From contig CCNB01000045.1 of NCBI GenBank assembly GCA_000824785.1, forward strand, positions 130,184 through 194,183: DNA of 64,000 nucleotides, written 5' to 3'. The DNA is from Mesorhizobium plurifarium (GTDB taxonomy: Bacteria; Pseudomonadota; Alphaproteobacteria; Rhizobiales; Rhizobiaceae). The notes beneath the pieces were generated by a model that searched no databases, had not been told where the DNA came from, and saw nothing but the letters and a program-made list of their open reading frames with translations. Position 1 is the stretch's first letter. Every line of letters starts with the position of its first letter. Positions 45,548 through 54,560 of the stretch are shown in pieces. The translations under genes were made by a program, and so were the position numbers.

Positions 45548-48436
45548 CTAAGCCTGCGTCAGCGGGTACTGCTCCCTCAGCGTCTTCAGCACCTGGTCGC
45601 CGGGCATCGGCGCGCCGAACATGAAGCTCTGGACATATTCGCAGCCCATCTGGCGCAGCTCCAGCGCGTCGCTCTCGTCCGAAATGCCTTCCGCCACGAC
45701 CGAAAGCCCCAGCTCATGCGCCATGTTGACCATGGATTTGAGCAACACGGCGCGCTTGGGCGTCGCGTCGTCAACAAAACTCTTGTCGATCTTGATCGTG
45801 TCGAAGGGGAAGCGCGTCAGATAAGAGAGCGAGGAATAGCCGGTGCCGAAATCGTCGAGTGACAGGCCGATGCCGAGCTGCTTCAGCTTGGTCAGCACAT
45901 GCGCGGTCTGCTCGGGATTGTCCATCACCAGGGATTCGGTGAGCTCTAGCCGGAAGCAGCGCGGTTTCAGATTGGCTCGCGCGATGACCGACCGGACGTC
46001 GCTGACCAGGTCGCGGCGGATGAGCTGACGGCTGGAGAGGTTGACCGAGACCGACAGCGGCGCGTCGCCGATCTGCTTTTGCCACGCAGCCAGGTCCTCG
46101 GCCGCCTGCTGCATGGCGAACAGGCCGAGCTGCACGATCAGCCCGCAATTCTCGGCCACCGGGATGAAGTCCCCCGGCGGGATCATGCCGCGGCGCGGAT
46201 GGTCCCACCGCAGCAGCGCCTCGAAGCCGGCGACGCTGCCGTCCTCCAGCCGCACGATCGGCTGGTAGGCAAGCGTGAACTCACGCCGCTCGATGGCGCG
46301 GCGAAGGTCGGATTCGAATTGCAGCCGGTCGGTGCCGACGGTGCGGAAGGCGGGCCGGAATGGCTCGATCCTGTCGCCGCCGAAGCGCTTGGCCTGGTGC
46401 ATGGCAAGCTCGGCGTCCTTGACCATGTCTTCGGCCGAGGTCTGCGCCGTCGTCCAGGTGATCAGGCCGATCGAGGCGGTCAGCACGATCTCGCGCTTGG
46501 CGAAGGTGATCGGATTGTTGATCGCGTGCTTGATGGCGTCGGCGATGGCCGCGATGCGGGCCGGGTCCTGCTCCGAAAGCAGCATCAAGGCGAACTGGTC
46601 GCCGGCGAAGCGCGACAGCGAATCCTTCGGCTTCAGGAGCCGGTGCAGCCGGCGCGCGACCGTCAGAAGAATGGTGTCGCCGGCGGAAATGCCCAGGCCG
46701 TCATTGACCTGCTTGAAGCGGTCGATGTCGATGATGAAGACCGTCGGGCGCACCTTGTCCTCGGTGCGGGCGATCGAGATGATCGCCTCCAGCCGGTTCA
46801 TGAACAATTCGCGGTTCGGGAGGCCGGTCAAATTGTCGTGCACGGCGTCGTGCAGCAGCCTTTCCTCGGATTTCTTCTGCTCGGTCACGTCGACCATGGT
46901 GCCGACGCAGCGGATCACCTCGCCGTCGGACCCGATCACCGGGCGGGCGCGCAGCGAGAACCAGTGATAGTGGCCGTCGGCGCCGCGCAGGCGGAAGTTC
47001 TGCGCCACCTTGCCGCGCCGGTGCTCCAGCACCACGTCGAGCGTGGTGCGGAACGTGTCGCGGTCGTCGGCATGCAGCGCCGGCAGCCAGTTGCGGGCAG
47101 CACCGCCGAGGCTGTTCGGCGCAAGGCCGAGCTGCAGGCTGATGTCCGGTTTGGTCACCACGCGGTCACGCAGCACGTCCCAGTCCCAGACGATGTCGCC
47201 CGAGCCCGCGACGGCGAGCGCCTGGCGCTCGAGGTCGGAGAACAGGCCCTGATGCAGCGCGCCGCCGGCAAAGGCATGCTGCATGACGGTGAAGCCGATG
47301 AGCAGGATGATGAGGATCAGCCCGCCGCCCAGAGCCGGCTGGGCGATGTCGTTGTCCAGCATGCCGGTGATCGCCATCCACGAGCCGCATAGCCATAGGA
47401 GCACCATGACCCAGCTCGGAACCAGCATGATCGCGCGATCATAACCACGAATCCCGAGGAAGATGATGAGGCCGAGGCCGGTGAGCGCGGTGGCGGCGAA
47501 CGAGATGCGCGCGATGCCGGCGGCGACCGCCGGATCGACGATGGCCACCCCCGCGATCAAGAGCAGTCCGAGAATCCAGACCAGGGCGCCATAGCTGAAA
47601 TGGCCATGCCAACGGTTGAGGTTGAGATAGGCGAACAGGAACACCACGAAGGTTCCGGCAAGCGCCACCTCAGTGCCGGCCCGCCATATCTGTTCGTTGC
47701 CGGGCGAGATCTCGATGATCTTGTTGAGGAAGCCGAAGTCGACGCAGATATAGGCGAGCACGGCCCAGGCGAGCGCCGCTGTCGCCGGAAACATCGAGGT
47801 TCCCTTGACCACGAAAAGAATCGTCAGGAACAGCGCCAGAAGCCCCGAAATGCCGATAACGATGCCGCGGAACAGCGTGTAGGAATTGACCGAGTCCTTG
47901 TAGGAATCCGGCTCCCAGAGATAGACCTGCGGCAGCTTCGGCGAGGCGAGCTCGGCGATGAAGGTCACCACCGTTCCGGGGTTCAGCGTCACGCGGAACA
48001 CGTCGGCGTCGGGGCTTGTCTGGCGGTCGAGCGCAAAACCTTCGCTGGGCGTGATCGCGGCGATGCGCGTCGAGCCGAGATCGGGCCAGAAGATGCCGGA
48101 ATTCACCAGGCGGAAATGCGGCGCGACGATCAGCCGGTCGAGCTGCTGGTCGGTGGTGTTGGCGAGCGCGAAGACGGCCCAGTCGCCGCTGGAGCGCGCG
48201 TCATTGGCCTCCACCTCGATGCGCCGCACGATGCCGTCGGGGCCGGGCGCGGTCGAAACCTGGAAATTCTCACCCTGGTTCCGGTAGATCTCCACGGCGC
48301 CGGAGAGGTCCAGCGCCTTGTCGTCACGCGCGATCTTGATCGGCTCGACGGCGAAAGCCGGCATCGCCGAAAAAAGCGTGACGACGACCGTCATGATGAG
48401 GGCGAACAGCGACGCTAATCGCGGAGAATTCGTCAC
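45548..48436 (-). CDS. Membrane 7TMR-DISM / PAS / degenerate GGDEF / EAL cyclic-di-GMP phosphodiesterase
   Basis: 962 residues. Signal peptide about 1-29, periplasmic DISM-like beta domain about 30-185, seven or eight membrane helices 185-390, a PAS/PAC domain 400-525 (WDWDVLRDRVVTKPDISLQLG ... FSLRARPVIGSDG), GGDEF about 530-690, EAL 700-955. In the GGDEF domain the motif reads AGDQF (611-615), so cyclase activity is unlikely. The EAL domain keeps its ligands: FEALLRWDHP, NLSSRQL, ELTES, LDDFGTGYSSL, KIDKSFV and VVAEGIS. So it is probably a phosphodiesterase with a regulatory GGDEF domain. The ligand is unknown. Confidence 0.93.
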   Translation of the reverse strand: MTNSPRLASLFALIMTVVVTLFSAMPAFAVEPIKIARDDKALDLSGAVEIYRNQGENFQVSTAPGPDGIVRRIEVEANDARSSGDWAVFALANTTDQQLDRLIVAPHFRLVNSGIFWPDLGSTRIAAITPSEGFALDRQTSPDADVFRVTLNPGTVVTFIAELASPKLPQVYLWEPDSYKDSVNSYTLFRGIVIGISGLLALFLTILFVVKGTSMFPATAALAWAVLAYICVDFGFLNKIIEISPGNEQIWRAGTEVALAGTFVVFLFAYLNLNRWHGHFSYGALVWILGLLLIAGVAIVDPAVAAGIARISFAATALTGLGLIIFLGIRGYDRAIMLVPSWVMVLLWLCGSWMAITGMLDNDIAQPALGGGLILIILLIGFTVMQHAFAGGALHQGLFSDLERQALAVAGSGDIVWDWDVLRDRVVTKPDISLQLGLAPNSLGGAARNWLPALHADDRDTFRTTLDVVLEHRRGKVAQNFRLRGADGHYHWFSLRARPVIGSDGEVIRCVGTMVDVTEQKKSEERLLHDAVHDNLTGLPNRELFMNRLEAIISIARTEDKVRPTVFIIDIDRFKQVNDGLGISAGDTILLTVARRLHRLLKPKDSLSRFAGDQFALMLLSEQDPARIAAIADAIKHAINNPITFAKREIVLTASIGLITWTTAQTSAEDMVKDAELAMHQAKRFGGDRIEPFRPAFRTVGTDRLQFESDLRRAIERREFTLAYQPIVRLEDGSVAGFEALLRWDHPRRGMIPPGDFIPVAENCGLIVQLGLFAMQQAAEDLAAWQKQIGDAPLSVSVNLSSRQLIRRDLVSDVRSVIARANLKPRCFRLELTESLVMDNPEQTAHVLTKLKQLGIGLSLDDFGTGYSSLSYLTRFPFDTIKIDKSFVDDATPKRAVLLKSMVNMAHELGLSVVAEGISDESDALELRQMGCEYVQSFMFGAPMPGDQVLKTLREQYPLTQA

Positions 48437-48438
48437 AT

Positions 48439-49035
48439 TCAGCCCTTCGTTCCGTCGCTCGGCGGATCGTCCGCGATCCGGGCGTAGAGGTAGTGATCCT
48501 GCCAGATGCCGTTGATTCTCAGATAGGATCGCAGCAGTCCTTCGCGCCGGAATCCGGCTTTTTCAAGCACGCGGATCGACCGGGCGTTTTCGGGGATACA
48601 GGCAGCTTCGATCCGGTGCAACCTGAGCGTATCGAAGGCGAAGCGCGACACCAGCTTGACCGCCTCGGTCATCAGTCCGCGTCCGCCGAAGCGTTCGCCG
48701 ATCCAGTAGCCGATATGGCCGCTCTGCGCGACGCCGTGGCGGATGTTGCCGAGCGTGATGCCGCCGGCGAGCTTGCCGCTCGATTTTTCGAAGATGAAGA
48801 AGGCGATGGCCGTGCCCTGCGCGTAATCCTCGCGGTAGCGGCTGATGCGCAACCGCCAGGCGGTGCGGTCGAGCTCGTCCGGCTGCCAGCGCGGCTCCCA
48901 GGGCTCGAGGAAGGCGCGGCTTTCGCCGCGCACCGCCGCCCATTCGCGGTAGTCATTGGTCAAGGGCACGCGCAGCGTGACTTTTTCGCCTCTCAGTGCC
49001 GGCAGGTCGCGGCGAAAGAAAGGGAGCGCGAACAC
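48439..49035 (-). CDS. GNAT-family N-acetyltransferase, RimJ-like
   Basis: 198 residues. The GNAT fold and acetyl-CoA loop are visible (IGYWIGERFGGRGLMTEAVKLVSRFAF, then RIEAACIPENARSIRVLEKAGFRREG, the usual end of Ala-N-acetyltransferases). These enzymes acetylate ribosomal protein N-termini or similar. The start is GTG at 49035; the ribosome site is weak, so the exact start is unsure. It ends 2 bases before the GGDEF-EAL gene's start, so they may be co-transcribed. Confidence 0.88.
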   Translation of the reverse strand: MFALPFFRRDLPALRGEKVTLRVPLTNDYREWAAVRGESRAFLEPWEPRWQPDELDRTAWRLRISRYREDYAQGTAIAFFIFEKSSGKLAGGITLGNIRHGVAQSGHIGYWIGERFGGRGLMTEAVKLVSRFAFDTLRLHRIEAACIPENARSIRVLEKAGFRREGLLRSYLRINGIWQDHYLYARIADDPPSDGTKG

Positions 49036-49052
49036 GGCGCTGGTTCTAAGCG

Positions 49053-49080
49053 GATATTCGTGGGATGCCCCACGAATATC
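49053..49080. repeat. Perfect 12-bp inverted repeat in front of the acetyltransferase gene
   Basis: GATATTCGTGGG (49053-49064), loop ATGC, CCCACGAATATC (49069-49080). No U-run follows on either strand, so a simple terminator is unlikely; a DNA operator or mRNA hairpin is possible. Confidence 0.6.
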
Positions 49081-49102
49081 TGCCTAGATTCCCTGGTTGC
49101 TC

Positions 49103-49147
49103 GCAGGTTCTGATCGCAAAACCGTGGGGCACTTTTGCGGAACCTGC
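49103..49147 (-). repeat. Palindromic repeat of the AAAAGTG family, diverged
   Basis: GCAGGTTC (49103-49110) is inverted at 49140-49147, and CGCAAAA (49115-49121) at 49133-49139. On the minus strand the core reads CAAAAGTGCCCCACGGTTTTG, matching the AAAAGTG-N5-CGGTTTT core of the other copies. It lies just after the M16 peptidase gene. Confidence 0.75.
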
Positions 49148-49153
49148 TTAGGG

Positions 49154-50446
49154 TCAAACGGCGAGCCGGCGAGCCGTCGTCTGCGGGCCCGCAAGCGATT
49201 CGAGGATCGCCTCGTAGGGCGCAAGCGTGCCCACGGGGCCGACCGCGGTGAGCGTCGGCTTGGTCGAGAACAGCCGCGAGGAGAGGTCGGTCAGCCGGTC
49301 GACGGTCAGTGCCGAAAGCCGCTCCATCAATTCCTCCTTGGCGATCGGCCGTCCGAACAGAAGCAACTGCCTGGCGATCTGCGAGGCGCGGCTGGCCGGG
49401 CTTTCGGCCGACATGATGAGGCCGGCGCGATATTGCGCGCGGGCGCGGTCGAGCTCTTCCTGCTGGATGCTCTCGCCGGCCTTCTGCAATTCGTCGATGA
49501 TCACCGGCACCAGCTTGGCGATGTCGCTTTGCCCTGTCGCCGCGTGCACGCCGAAGATGCCGGTGTCGGAAAAACCCCAGTGGAAGGCATAGACCGAATA
49601 GCAGAGGCCGCGCTTCTCGCGCACCTCCTGGAACAGCCTCGACGACATACCGCCGCCGAGGATCATCGACAGCACCTGCGAGGCGTAGAAATCGCGCACA
49701 TGGTAGGCGCGGCCCTCGAAGCCGAGCACGATCTGCGCGTCCATAAGGTCGCGGTCCTCGCGGAAATCGCCGCCGACATATTGCGCGTATTGCGGGATAT
49801 TGCCCGCCGCCTTGGCGCGGAAGCCGCCGAGCTGCTTCTCGACCTCGCGCACGAAGTTGTCGTGTTTGACGTCGCCGGCCGCCACGATCACCATCCGCTC
49901 GGCGTCGTATTGCCGCTCGATGAAGCCGTGCAGCTGCTTGGAGGTGAAGGATTTGACCGTCTCCGGCGTGCCCAGGATCGAGCGGCCGATGGTCTGATGG
50001 CGGAAGGCCGTTTCGGTGAAGCGGTCGAAGACGATGTCGTCGGGCGTGTCGTGCGCGGCGCCGATCTCCTGCAGGATCACATGCTGCTCGCGCTCCAGCT
50101 CTTCGGGATCGAATTCGGATTGCTGCAGGATGTCGGCCAGGATATCGACCGCCAGCGGCACGTCGTCGGAAAGCACCCTGGCATAGTAGGATGTCGTCTC
50201 GACGCTGGTGGCGGCGTTGATCTCGCCGCCGACATTCTCGATTTCCGAGGCGATCTCGAAGGCGCTGCGGCGCTTGGTGCCCTTGAACGCCATGTGCTCG
50301 AGCAGATGGGCCATGCCATGCTCTTCGTCCCGCTCGTTGCGGGCGCCTGACTTGACCCAGGCCCCAAGGGCAACCGATTCGATGCTTGGAAGGGTTTCGG
50401 TGGCGACTGTCAGGCCGTTCGACAGACGGCTTACCTCAACACCCAT
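49154..50446 (-). CDS. M16 family zinc peptidase (pitrilysin / mitochondrial processing peptidase beta-like)
   Basis: 430 residues from 50446 (MGVEVSRLSNGLTV). Zinc motif HLLEH at 47-51 (inverted HxxEH) with the downstream glutamate in EINAATSVETTSYYARVL. The second, inactive half-domain follows (YGxxxSSRLF: GGGMSSRLFQEVREKRGLCYSVYAF). Such enzymes degrade signal or transit peptides. The gene starts 15 bases after thrC's stop, and the pair thrC-M16 is common in Rhizobiales. Confidence 0.94.
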   Translation of the reverse strand: MGVEVSRLSNGLTVATETLPSIESVALGAWVKSGARNERDEEHGMAHLLEHMAFKGTKRRSAFEIASEIENVGGEINAATSVETTSYYARVLSDDVPLAVDILADILQQSEFDPEELEREQHVILQEIGAAHDTPDDIVFDRFTETAFRHQTIGRSILGTPETVKSFTSKQLHGFIERQYDAERMVIVAAGDVKHDNFVREVEKQLGGFRAKAAGNIPQYAQYVGGDFREDRDLMDAQIVLGFEGRAYHVRDFYASQVLSMILGGGMSSRLFQEVREKRGLCYSVYAFHWGFSDTGIFGVHAATGQSDIAKLVPVIIDELQKAGESIQQEELDRARAQYRAGLIMSAESPASRASQIARQLLLFGRPIAKEELMERLSALTVDRLTDLSSRLFSTKPTLTAVGPVGTLAPYEAILESLAGPQTTARRLAV

Positions 50447-50460
50447 ATGGCAAGTACTCC

Positions 50461-51858
50461 CTAACGCGCCGCCCGCGAGTGGCGGCTCACGTAATCTTCC
50501 ACCATTTTCAAGTCGGATGGAAGTATCGTGTATTTTTCGTCGGCTGTCATCAAGCCGCCTAGCCATGCGGGCAGGGCAGGGGTGATGCCGCTCGCCGCCT
50601 CCACCGCCGCCGGGAATTTCGCCGGATGCGCGGTGCCAAGCACCACCATGGGCACCGGGCCGGAGGCACGGACGGTGGCGACATGAACGGCGGCGGCGGT
50701 GTGCGGGTCGAGCAGGTAACTGCTTTTCTCCAGCGTCGCGCGGATGGTGGCGGCGACCTCCTCGACAGTGGCGCGGCCGGCGTCGAATTCGCTGCGGATG
50801 CGTGCCATCTCGGCGGCTTCGATGGCGAAGGCGCCGGACTGCTTCAGTCCGTTCATGTAGCGTCTGACCGTCTCGGCATTGCGCCCCGCGGCCTCGAACA
50901 GCAGGCGCTCGAAATTCGACGATACCTGGATGTCCATCGACGGCGAGGTCGTGGCGAACACGCCCTTGGTGCGGTATTCGCCCGTTGCAAGCGTGCGCGC
51001 CAGGATGTCGTTGTCGTTGGTGGCGATGATCAGCCGCTCGATCGGCAGCCCCATGCGTTTGGCGGCGTAACCGGCGAAGATATCGCCGAAATTGCCGGTC
51101 GGCACGGTGAAGGAGACCGGCCGGTCGGGCGCGCCGAGCGACAACGCCGAGGAGAAATAATAGACGATCTGGGCCATGATGCGGGCCCAGTTGATCGAGT
51201 TGACGCCCGACAGCGACACCCGGTCGCGAAAGGCATGGTCGTTGAACATGTCCTTCACCAGGCCCTGGCAGTCGTCGAAATTACCCTCGACCGACAGCGC
51301 ATGGACGTTGGCGGCCGAAGATGTCGTCATCTGGCGCTGCTGCACCGGCGAGACCTTGCCGTTGGGGAAAAGGATGAAGATGTCGGTGCGGTCGCGCCCG
51401 GCGAAGGCGTCGATTGCCGCGCCGCCGGTGTCGCCGGAGGTGGCGCCGACGATCGTGGCGCGCTGGCCCCGTTCGGCAAGCACATGGTCCATCAGCCGCG
51501 CCAGCAATTGCATCGCCACGTCCTTGAAGGCCAGCGTCGGGCCGTGAAACAATTCGAGAATGAAGGTGTTTTTCCCGGTCTGCACCAGCGGGCAGACGGC
51601 CTCATGCCGGAACGTCGCATAGGCTTCGCGCACCAGCCGTTCGAAGACGGGCGCCGCGATCTCGCCGCCAAGGAATGGCGTCAAGACGCGGATGGCGAGG
51701 TCCGGATAGGCAAGCCCGCGCATGGCACGGATGTCGGCGGCGGAAAACTGCGGCCATTCGCGGGGCACGTAAAGCCCGCCGTCGCGCGCCAGGCCGGCCA
51801 GCACCGCGTCTGAAAATCCAAGCGCGGGCGCTTCCCCGCGGGTACTCACATATTGCAT
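50461..51858 (-). CDS. thrC: Threonine synthase
   Basis: 465-residue PLP enzyme converting O-phosphohomoserine to threonine. MQYVSTRGEAPALGFSDAVLAGLARDGGLYVP at the start, the PLP lysine in LTFKDVAMQLL and the glycine-rich GATSGDTGGAAIDAF match. Start at 51858 (MQYVST) gives the normal length; a longer frame reaches 51894. Companion of thrB at 41 kb. Confidence 0.95.
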   Translation of the reverse strand: MQYVSTRGEAPALGFSDAVLAGLARDGGLYVPREWPQFSAADIRAMRGLAYPDLAIRVLTPFLGGEIAAPVFERLVREAYATFRHEAVCPLVQTGKNTFILELFHGPTLAFKDVAMQLLARLMDHVLAERGQRATIVGATSGDTGGAAIDAFAGRDRTDIFILFPNGKVSPVQQRQMTTSSAANVHALSVEGNFDDCQGLVKDMFNDHAFRDRVSLSGVNSINWARIMAQIVYYFSSALSLGAPDRPVSFTVPTGNFGDIFAGYAAKRMGLPIERLIIATNDNDILARTLATGEYRTKGVFATTSPSMDIQVSSNFERLLFEAAGRNAETVRRYMNGLKQSGAFAIEAAEMARIRSEFDAGRATVEEVAATIRATLEKSSYLLDPHTAAAVHVATVRASGPVPMVVLGTAHPAKFPAAVEAASGITPALPAWLGGLMTADEKYTILPSDLKMVEDYVSRHSRAAR

Positions 51859-51986
51859 CGTCAAAGGCCCATTGCTGCCGGTCGCGTCATCCACGGCAAT
51901 TGGTTAATTTTCCGAGCCGGCTCAGTCGCATTTTTGCCGCGCGGTTGCTATACGTCACCGGCTTTGTGAGAGGGAAGTGCAGTTTC

Positions 51987-52733
51987 ATGGCGTTTTATTC
52001 GGTCAACCGTCGTTTTGTCGCGGGTCTGGCGCTCACCGGCTTTATGCTTGCCGCCGCCGGCTGCCAATCGAGCGACAATGGCATCCTGGACCTCGGTTTC
52101 GGCAAGAAGAGCGACCCGACCGCGCCGCCGCCGCCGCAGGATCCCAAGATCCTCGCCAGCCAGTTGCGCGCCTATTGCCCGAAGGTGACGCTGCGCGACG
52201 GCACCGCCTATTTCAACACCTATGCCAAGGGCGCAACGGCGAAGCCCAAGAAAAAGAAGCTTGATCCCGCGGCGCAAGCCGAGGCCGAGGCAGCCGCCGC
52301 GGCCGCCCAGACCGGCCCCAACGGCCAGCCGATCGATCCCGATCACGACCCGTCGAAGATCATCTACCAGGCCTCGATCACCGATGTGACGCGCGATTGC
52401 ACCCATGCCAACGGTCAGATGTCGATGAAGATCGCCGTGGCGGGCAAGATCGTGCCAGGCCCGATGTTCGCGCCCGGCACCGTCACCATGCCGATCCGCA
52501 TCGCGGTCCAGCACGGCGACGAGGTGCTTTATTCTCAATTGCATCCGTATCAGGTGCAGGTCACCGACCCCTCGGCCGCTACTCAGTTCGCCTTCGTCGA
52601 CACCAATGTCGTGGTGCCGGAGCCGACCGCGCGCGACTACCAGGCCTATGCCGGCTATGACGAGAACACGCCGGCCGCCACCGGGGACAAGTCGAAGGGC
52701 AAGCGGAAGAAGCGCGCTCCGGCAACGAACTGA
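51987..52733 (+). CDS. Predicted outer-membrane lipoprotein of unknown function
   Basis: 248 residues with a signal peptide and lipobox (AGLALTGFMLAAAGCQSS, lipid Cys about residue 27). A low-complexity linker of Ala/Glu (AAQAEAEAAAAAAQTG) separates an N-terminal part with a Lys cluster from the C-terminal domain (ASITDVTRDCTHANGQMSMKIAVAGKIVPGP), ending in basic residues. No enzyme motif. It is divergent from thrC; a frame open to 51675 overlaps thrC. Function unknown. Confidence 0.82.
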   Translation: MAFYSVNRRFVAGLALTGFMLAAAGCQSSDNGILDLGFGKKSDPTAPPPPQDPKILASQLRAYCPKVTLRDGTAYFNTYAKGATAKPKKKKLDPAAQAEAEAAAAAAQTGPNGQPIDPDHDPSKIIYQASITDVTRDCTHANGQMSMKIAVAGKIVPGPMFAPGTVTMPIRIAVQHGDEVLYSQLHPYQVQVTDPSAATQFAFVDTNVVVPEPTARDYQAYAGYDENTPAATGDKSKGKRKKRAPATN

Positions 52734-52818
52734 GGCGGCAGCTGGCGATCTGCTTGGCGAGGCGCCGATCGCAAGGCGCAGCGGGTTCGCTAGATTTCCG
52801 GATTAGCGGCTCAGGTTA

Positions 52819-52872
52819 TTTTTGTATATACAAAAATTTCCTTGCGCTTTTCCCGTAATTTATGTATATACA
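52819..52872. promoter_or_regulatory. Twin TGTATATACA operators upstream of brnT
   Basis: TTTTTGTATATACAAAAA (52819-52836) is a perfect 18-base palindrome. Its centre TGTATATACA (52823-52832) recurs exactly at 52863-52872, 40 bases on, close to four helical turns. The second copy is 15 bases before the brnT start. BrnA antitoxins bind DNA, so these are the probable autoregulatory sites. Confidence 0.75.
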
Positions 52873-52886
52873 GTAATTCGGGTGGC

Positions 52887-53180
52887 ATGGAGCCCGTCGT
52901 GAATTTCGAGTGGGACGAGAGCAAAGCCAAACGAAATAAGCTCAAGCATGGCGTATCGTTCGATCTCGCACGGGGATTCGATTTCGACGGTGCAATGGTC
53001 TTTGAGGATGCAACCGAGGATTACGGTGAGGAGCGATTTGTTGGCATCGGTTTCATCGGCAGCAAGATCCATGTCATCATTTACACGATGCGTGACGGCA
53101 ACGTCCGGGTGATTTCCCTGAGGCGCGCTACCAACGAGGAGATCAAGAGCTATGTCACCTACATCGAAAGGGGCTACTAA
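52887..53180 (+). CDS. brnT: BrnT family toxin
   Basis: 97 residues of the RelE-like BrnT fold: NFEWDESKAKRNKLKHGVSFDLARGFDF and the C-terminal ERFVGIGFIGSKIHVIIYTMRDGNVRVISLRRATNEE, both family signatures. BrnT cleaves RNA when free. The start ATG at 52887 is preferred; a GTG at 52899 is possible. It precedes its antitoxin (29-base overlap), the normal BrnTA order. Confidence 0.9.
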   Translation: MEPVVNFEWDESKAKRNKLKHGVSFDLARGFDFDGAMVFEDATEDYGEERFVGIGFIGSKIHVIIYTMRDGNVRVISLRRATNEEIKSYVTYIERGY

Positions 53181-53490
53181 GCGGCGTCCCATCGACGAGG
53201 CAGGCCGAAATCCGGTTCGTTCCGCCAAGGAAGACCGGACTGCTCTGCTGGACAGAATTAAGGCAGCTTTCAATAGTGATGAAGAAGACGCTGCTATAAC
53301 CGCAGCAGCGCGGACCGATCCGGATGCTCAGCCGAATCTGATTAAGCGAGGTCGCCCCCGGCTATCGAACGCCAAACTGGCGGTCCTTCTTCGACTCGAT
53401 CCTGACGTTGTTGAGCGTTTCAAGGCGGGCGGCACCGGGTGGCAAACACGCATGAACGATGCTCTTCGGAGAGCGGCAGGTCTGGATTGA
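53152..53490 (+). CDS. brnA: BrnA family antitoxin
   Basis: 112 residues. The C-terminal half is the BrnA ribbon-helix-helix-like segment: NLIKRGRPRLSNAKLAVLLRLDPDVVERFKAGGTGWQTRMNDALRRAAGL. The N-terminal half is polar and probably binds BrnT. It overlaps brnT by 29 bases. Confidence 0.9.
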   Translation: MSPTSKGATKRRPIDEAGRNPVRSAKEDRTALLDRIKAAFNSDEEDAAITAAARTDPDAQPNLIKRGRPRLSNAKLAVLLRLDPDVVERFKAGGTGWQTRMNDALRRAAGLD

Positions 53491-53541
53491 AAGACGGCGT
53501 TTAGTTTGCTGCCCGCGAAATCATAAAGAAGCGACAGTACC

Positions 53542-54231
53542 TCAAGCGTCTTCCGACCACTCCGACAGCGCCGCGATCGTGCTGCTCAGCTCCGCCCAGC
53601 GGCGGATGACCGTCTCGGCGCCCGCCTCGGTCAGCGCATCGGCGTGGCCCGGATAGCTATGACCCGCGCCGGTGAAGCCGATGACGCGCATCCCGGCCGC
53701 CCTGGCGCCTGCGATGCCATGCACGGAATCCTCGATGACGAAGGTGTTCTTCGGGTTGGCGCCGAGCTTCTCTGCGGCGTAGAGGAAGACGTCCGGCGCC
53801 GGCTTGGTCTTCTTGCTGGGTATGTCCAGCCCCGAAAAGATGCGACCGGCGAAGAACGGCAGCAGTCGCACCTTCTCCAGCATGAATTCGACCCGCTCGG
53901 TGCGCGAGTTGGAGCAGACGGCGCGCGGTGCCGTGACGGCGGCGACCGCCTCGCGGGCGCCGTCGATGATGCGCACGTCTGCGCGCAGCTTGCGGTCGAC
54001 CAGTTCCTCGGCGCGGTCGATCAGCGAGGCCTGGAACGGAATCTCGGACTTCTCCTCGAGCCGCAGCATGATGTCCTTGAACGTCAGCCCCGCATAGGTC
54101 TCGAAAATCTCCTCCGCCGAGATCTCGAAGCCGGCCGACGTCAGAAGCTCGGCCTCGACGCGCGCGGCGACGATTTCGGAATCGACGAGTACGCCGTCGC
54201 AATCGAAGATGACAAGGTCTGGCTGGGGCAT
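53542..54231 (-). CDS. HAD-IA family phosphatase (6-phosphogluconate phosphatase YieH-like)
   Basis: 229 residues. Nucleophile motif VIFDCDGVLVDSE, then a helical cap, motif II SNSRTE, motif III (PDVFLYAAEKLG) and motif IV ENTFVIEDSVHG. The sequence resembles the sugar-phosphate phosphatase group (YieH, YqaB); substrate is not known. Start at 54231 (MPQPDLVIFDCDG); a frame open to 54342 adds an unsupported extension. Confidence 0.9.
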   Translation of the reverse strand: MPQPDLVIFDCDGVLVDSEIVAARVEAELLTSAGFEISAEEIFETYAGLTFKDIMLRLEEKSEIPFQASLIDRAEELVDRKLRADVRIIDGAREAVAAVTAPRAVCSNSRTERVEFMLEKVRLLPFFAGRIFSGLDIPSKKTKPAPDVFLYAAEKLGANPKNTFVIEDSVHGIAGARAAGMRVIGFTGAGHSYPGHADALTEAGAETVIRRWAELSSTIAALSEWSEDA

Positions 54232-54338
54232 GGCAATCCGAAGCGTGGGAGGAAATGGCCTGACTGGCCCAAGCGGCGCGGCATACACCAATGGGCCGGT
54301 CTTCGCAAACGACCTCAAGTATGGGGTCAGGCAGGCAT

Positions 54339-54560
54339 TCACACTTTCTCGTCACGAATGAGTGTGTCCAAGGTATCGGGACGCATCCGCTTGATCTCGG
54401 CTTCGATCTCGCGATCATAGCGTCTATCGTTAGGCTCGGTATTCCGTTGAGCCTTCCGACCATACTGCTTGGCAAAGAGCTGTACCTGTGGGGCCCTTAG
54501 AGCCCGCTTTTCACTCCGGTTGAGCCGGCGTTTGGCTGGTTTGCCTGTCTCGTCTGGCAC
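54339..54560 (-). CDS. Small basic protein of unknown function
   Basis: 73 residues from a GTG start at 54560 that has GCAGGAGAGG upstream. Highly charged: KRRLNRSEKRALRAPQVQLF, then KQYGRKAQRNTEPNDRRYDRE and KRMRPDTLDTLIRDEKV. It may bind RNA or DNA by charge only. It lies in front of divergent ccrM. I believe it is real on the ribosome site and composition; it is not a recognised family. Confidence 0.6.
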   Translation of the reverse strand: MPDETGKPAKRRLNRSEKRALRAPQVQLFAKQYGRKAQRNTEPNDRRYDREIEAEIKRMRPDTLDTLIRDEKV

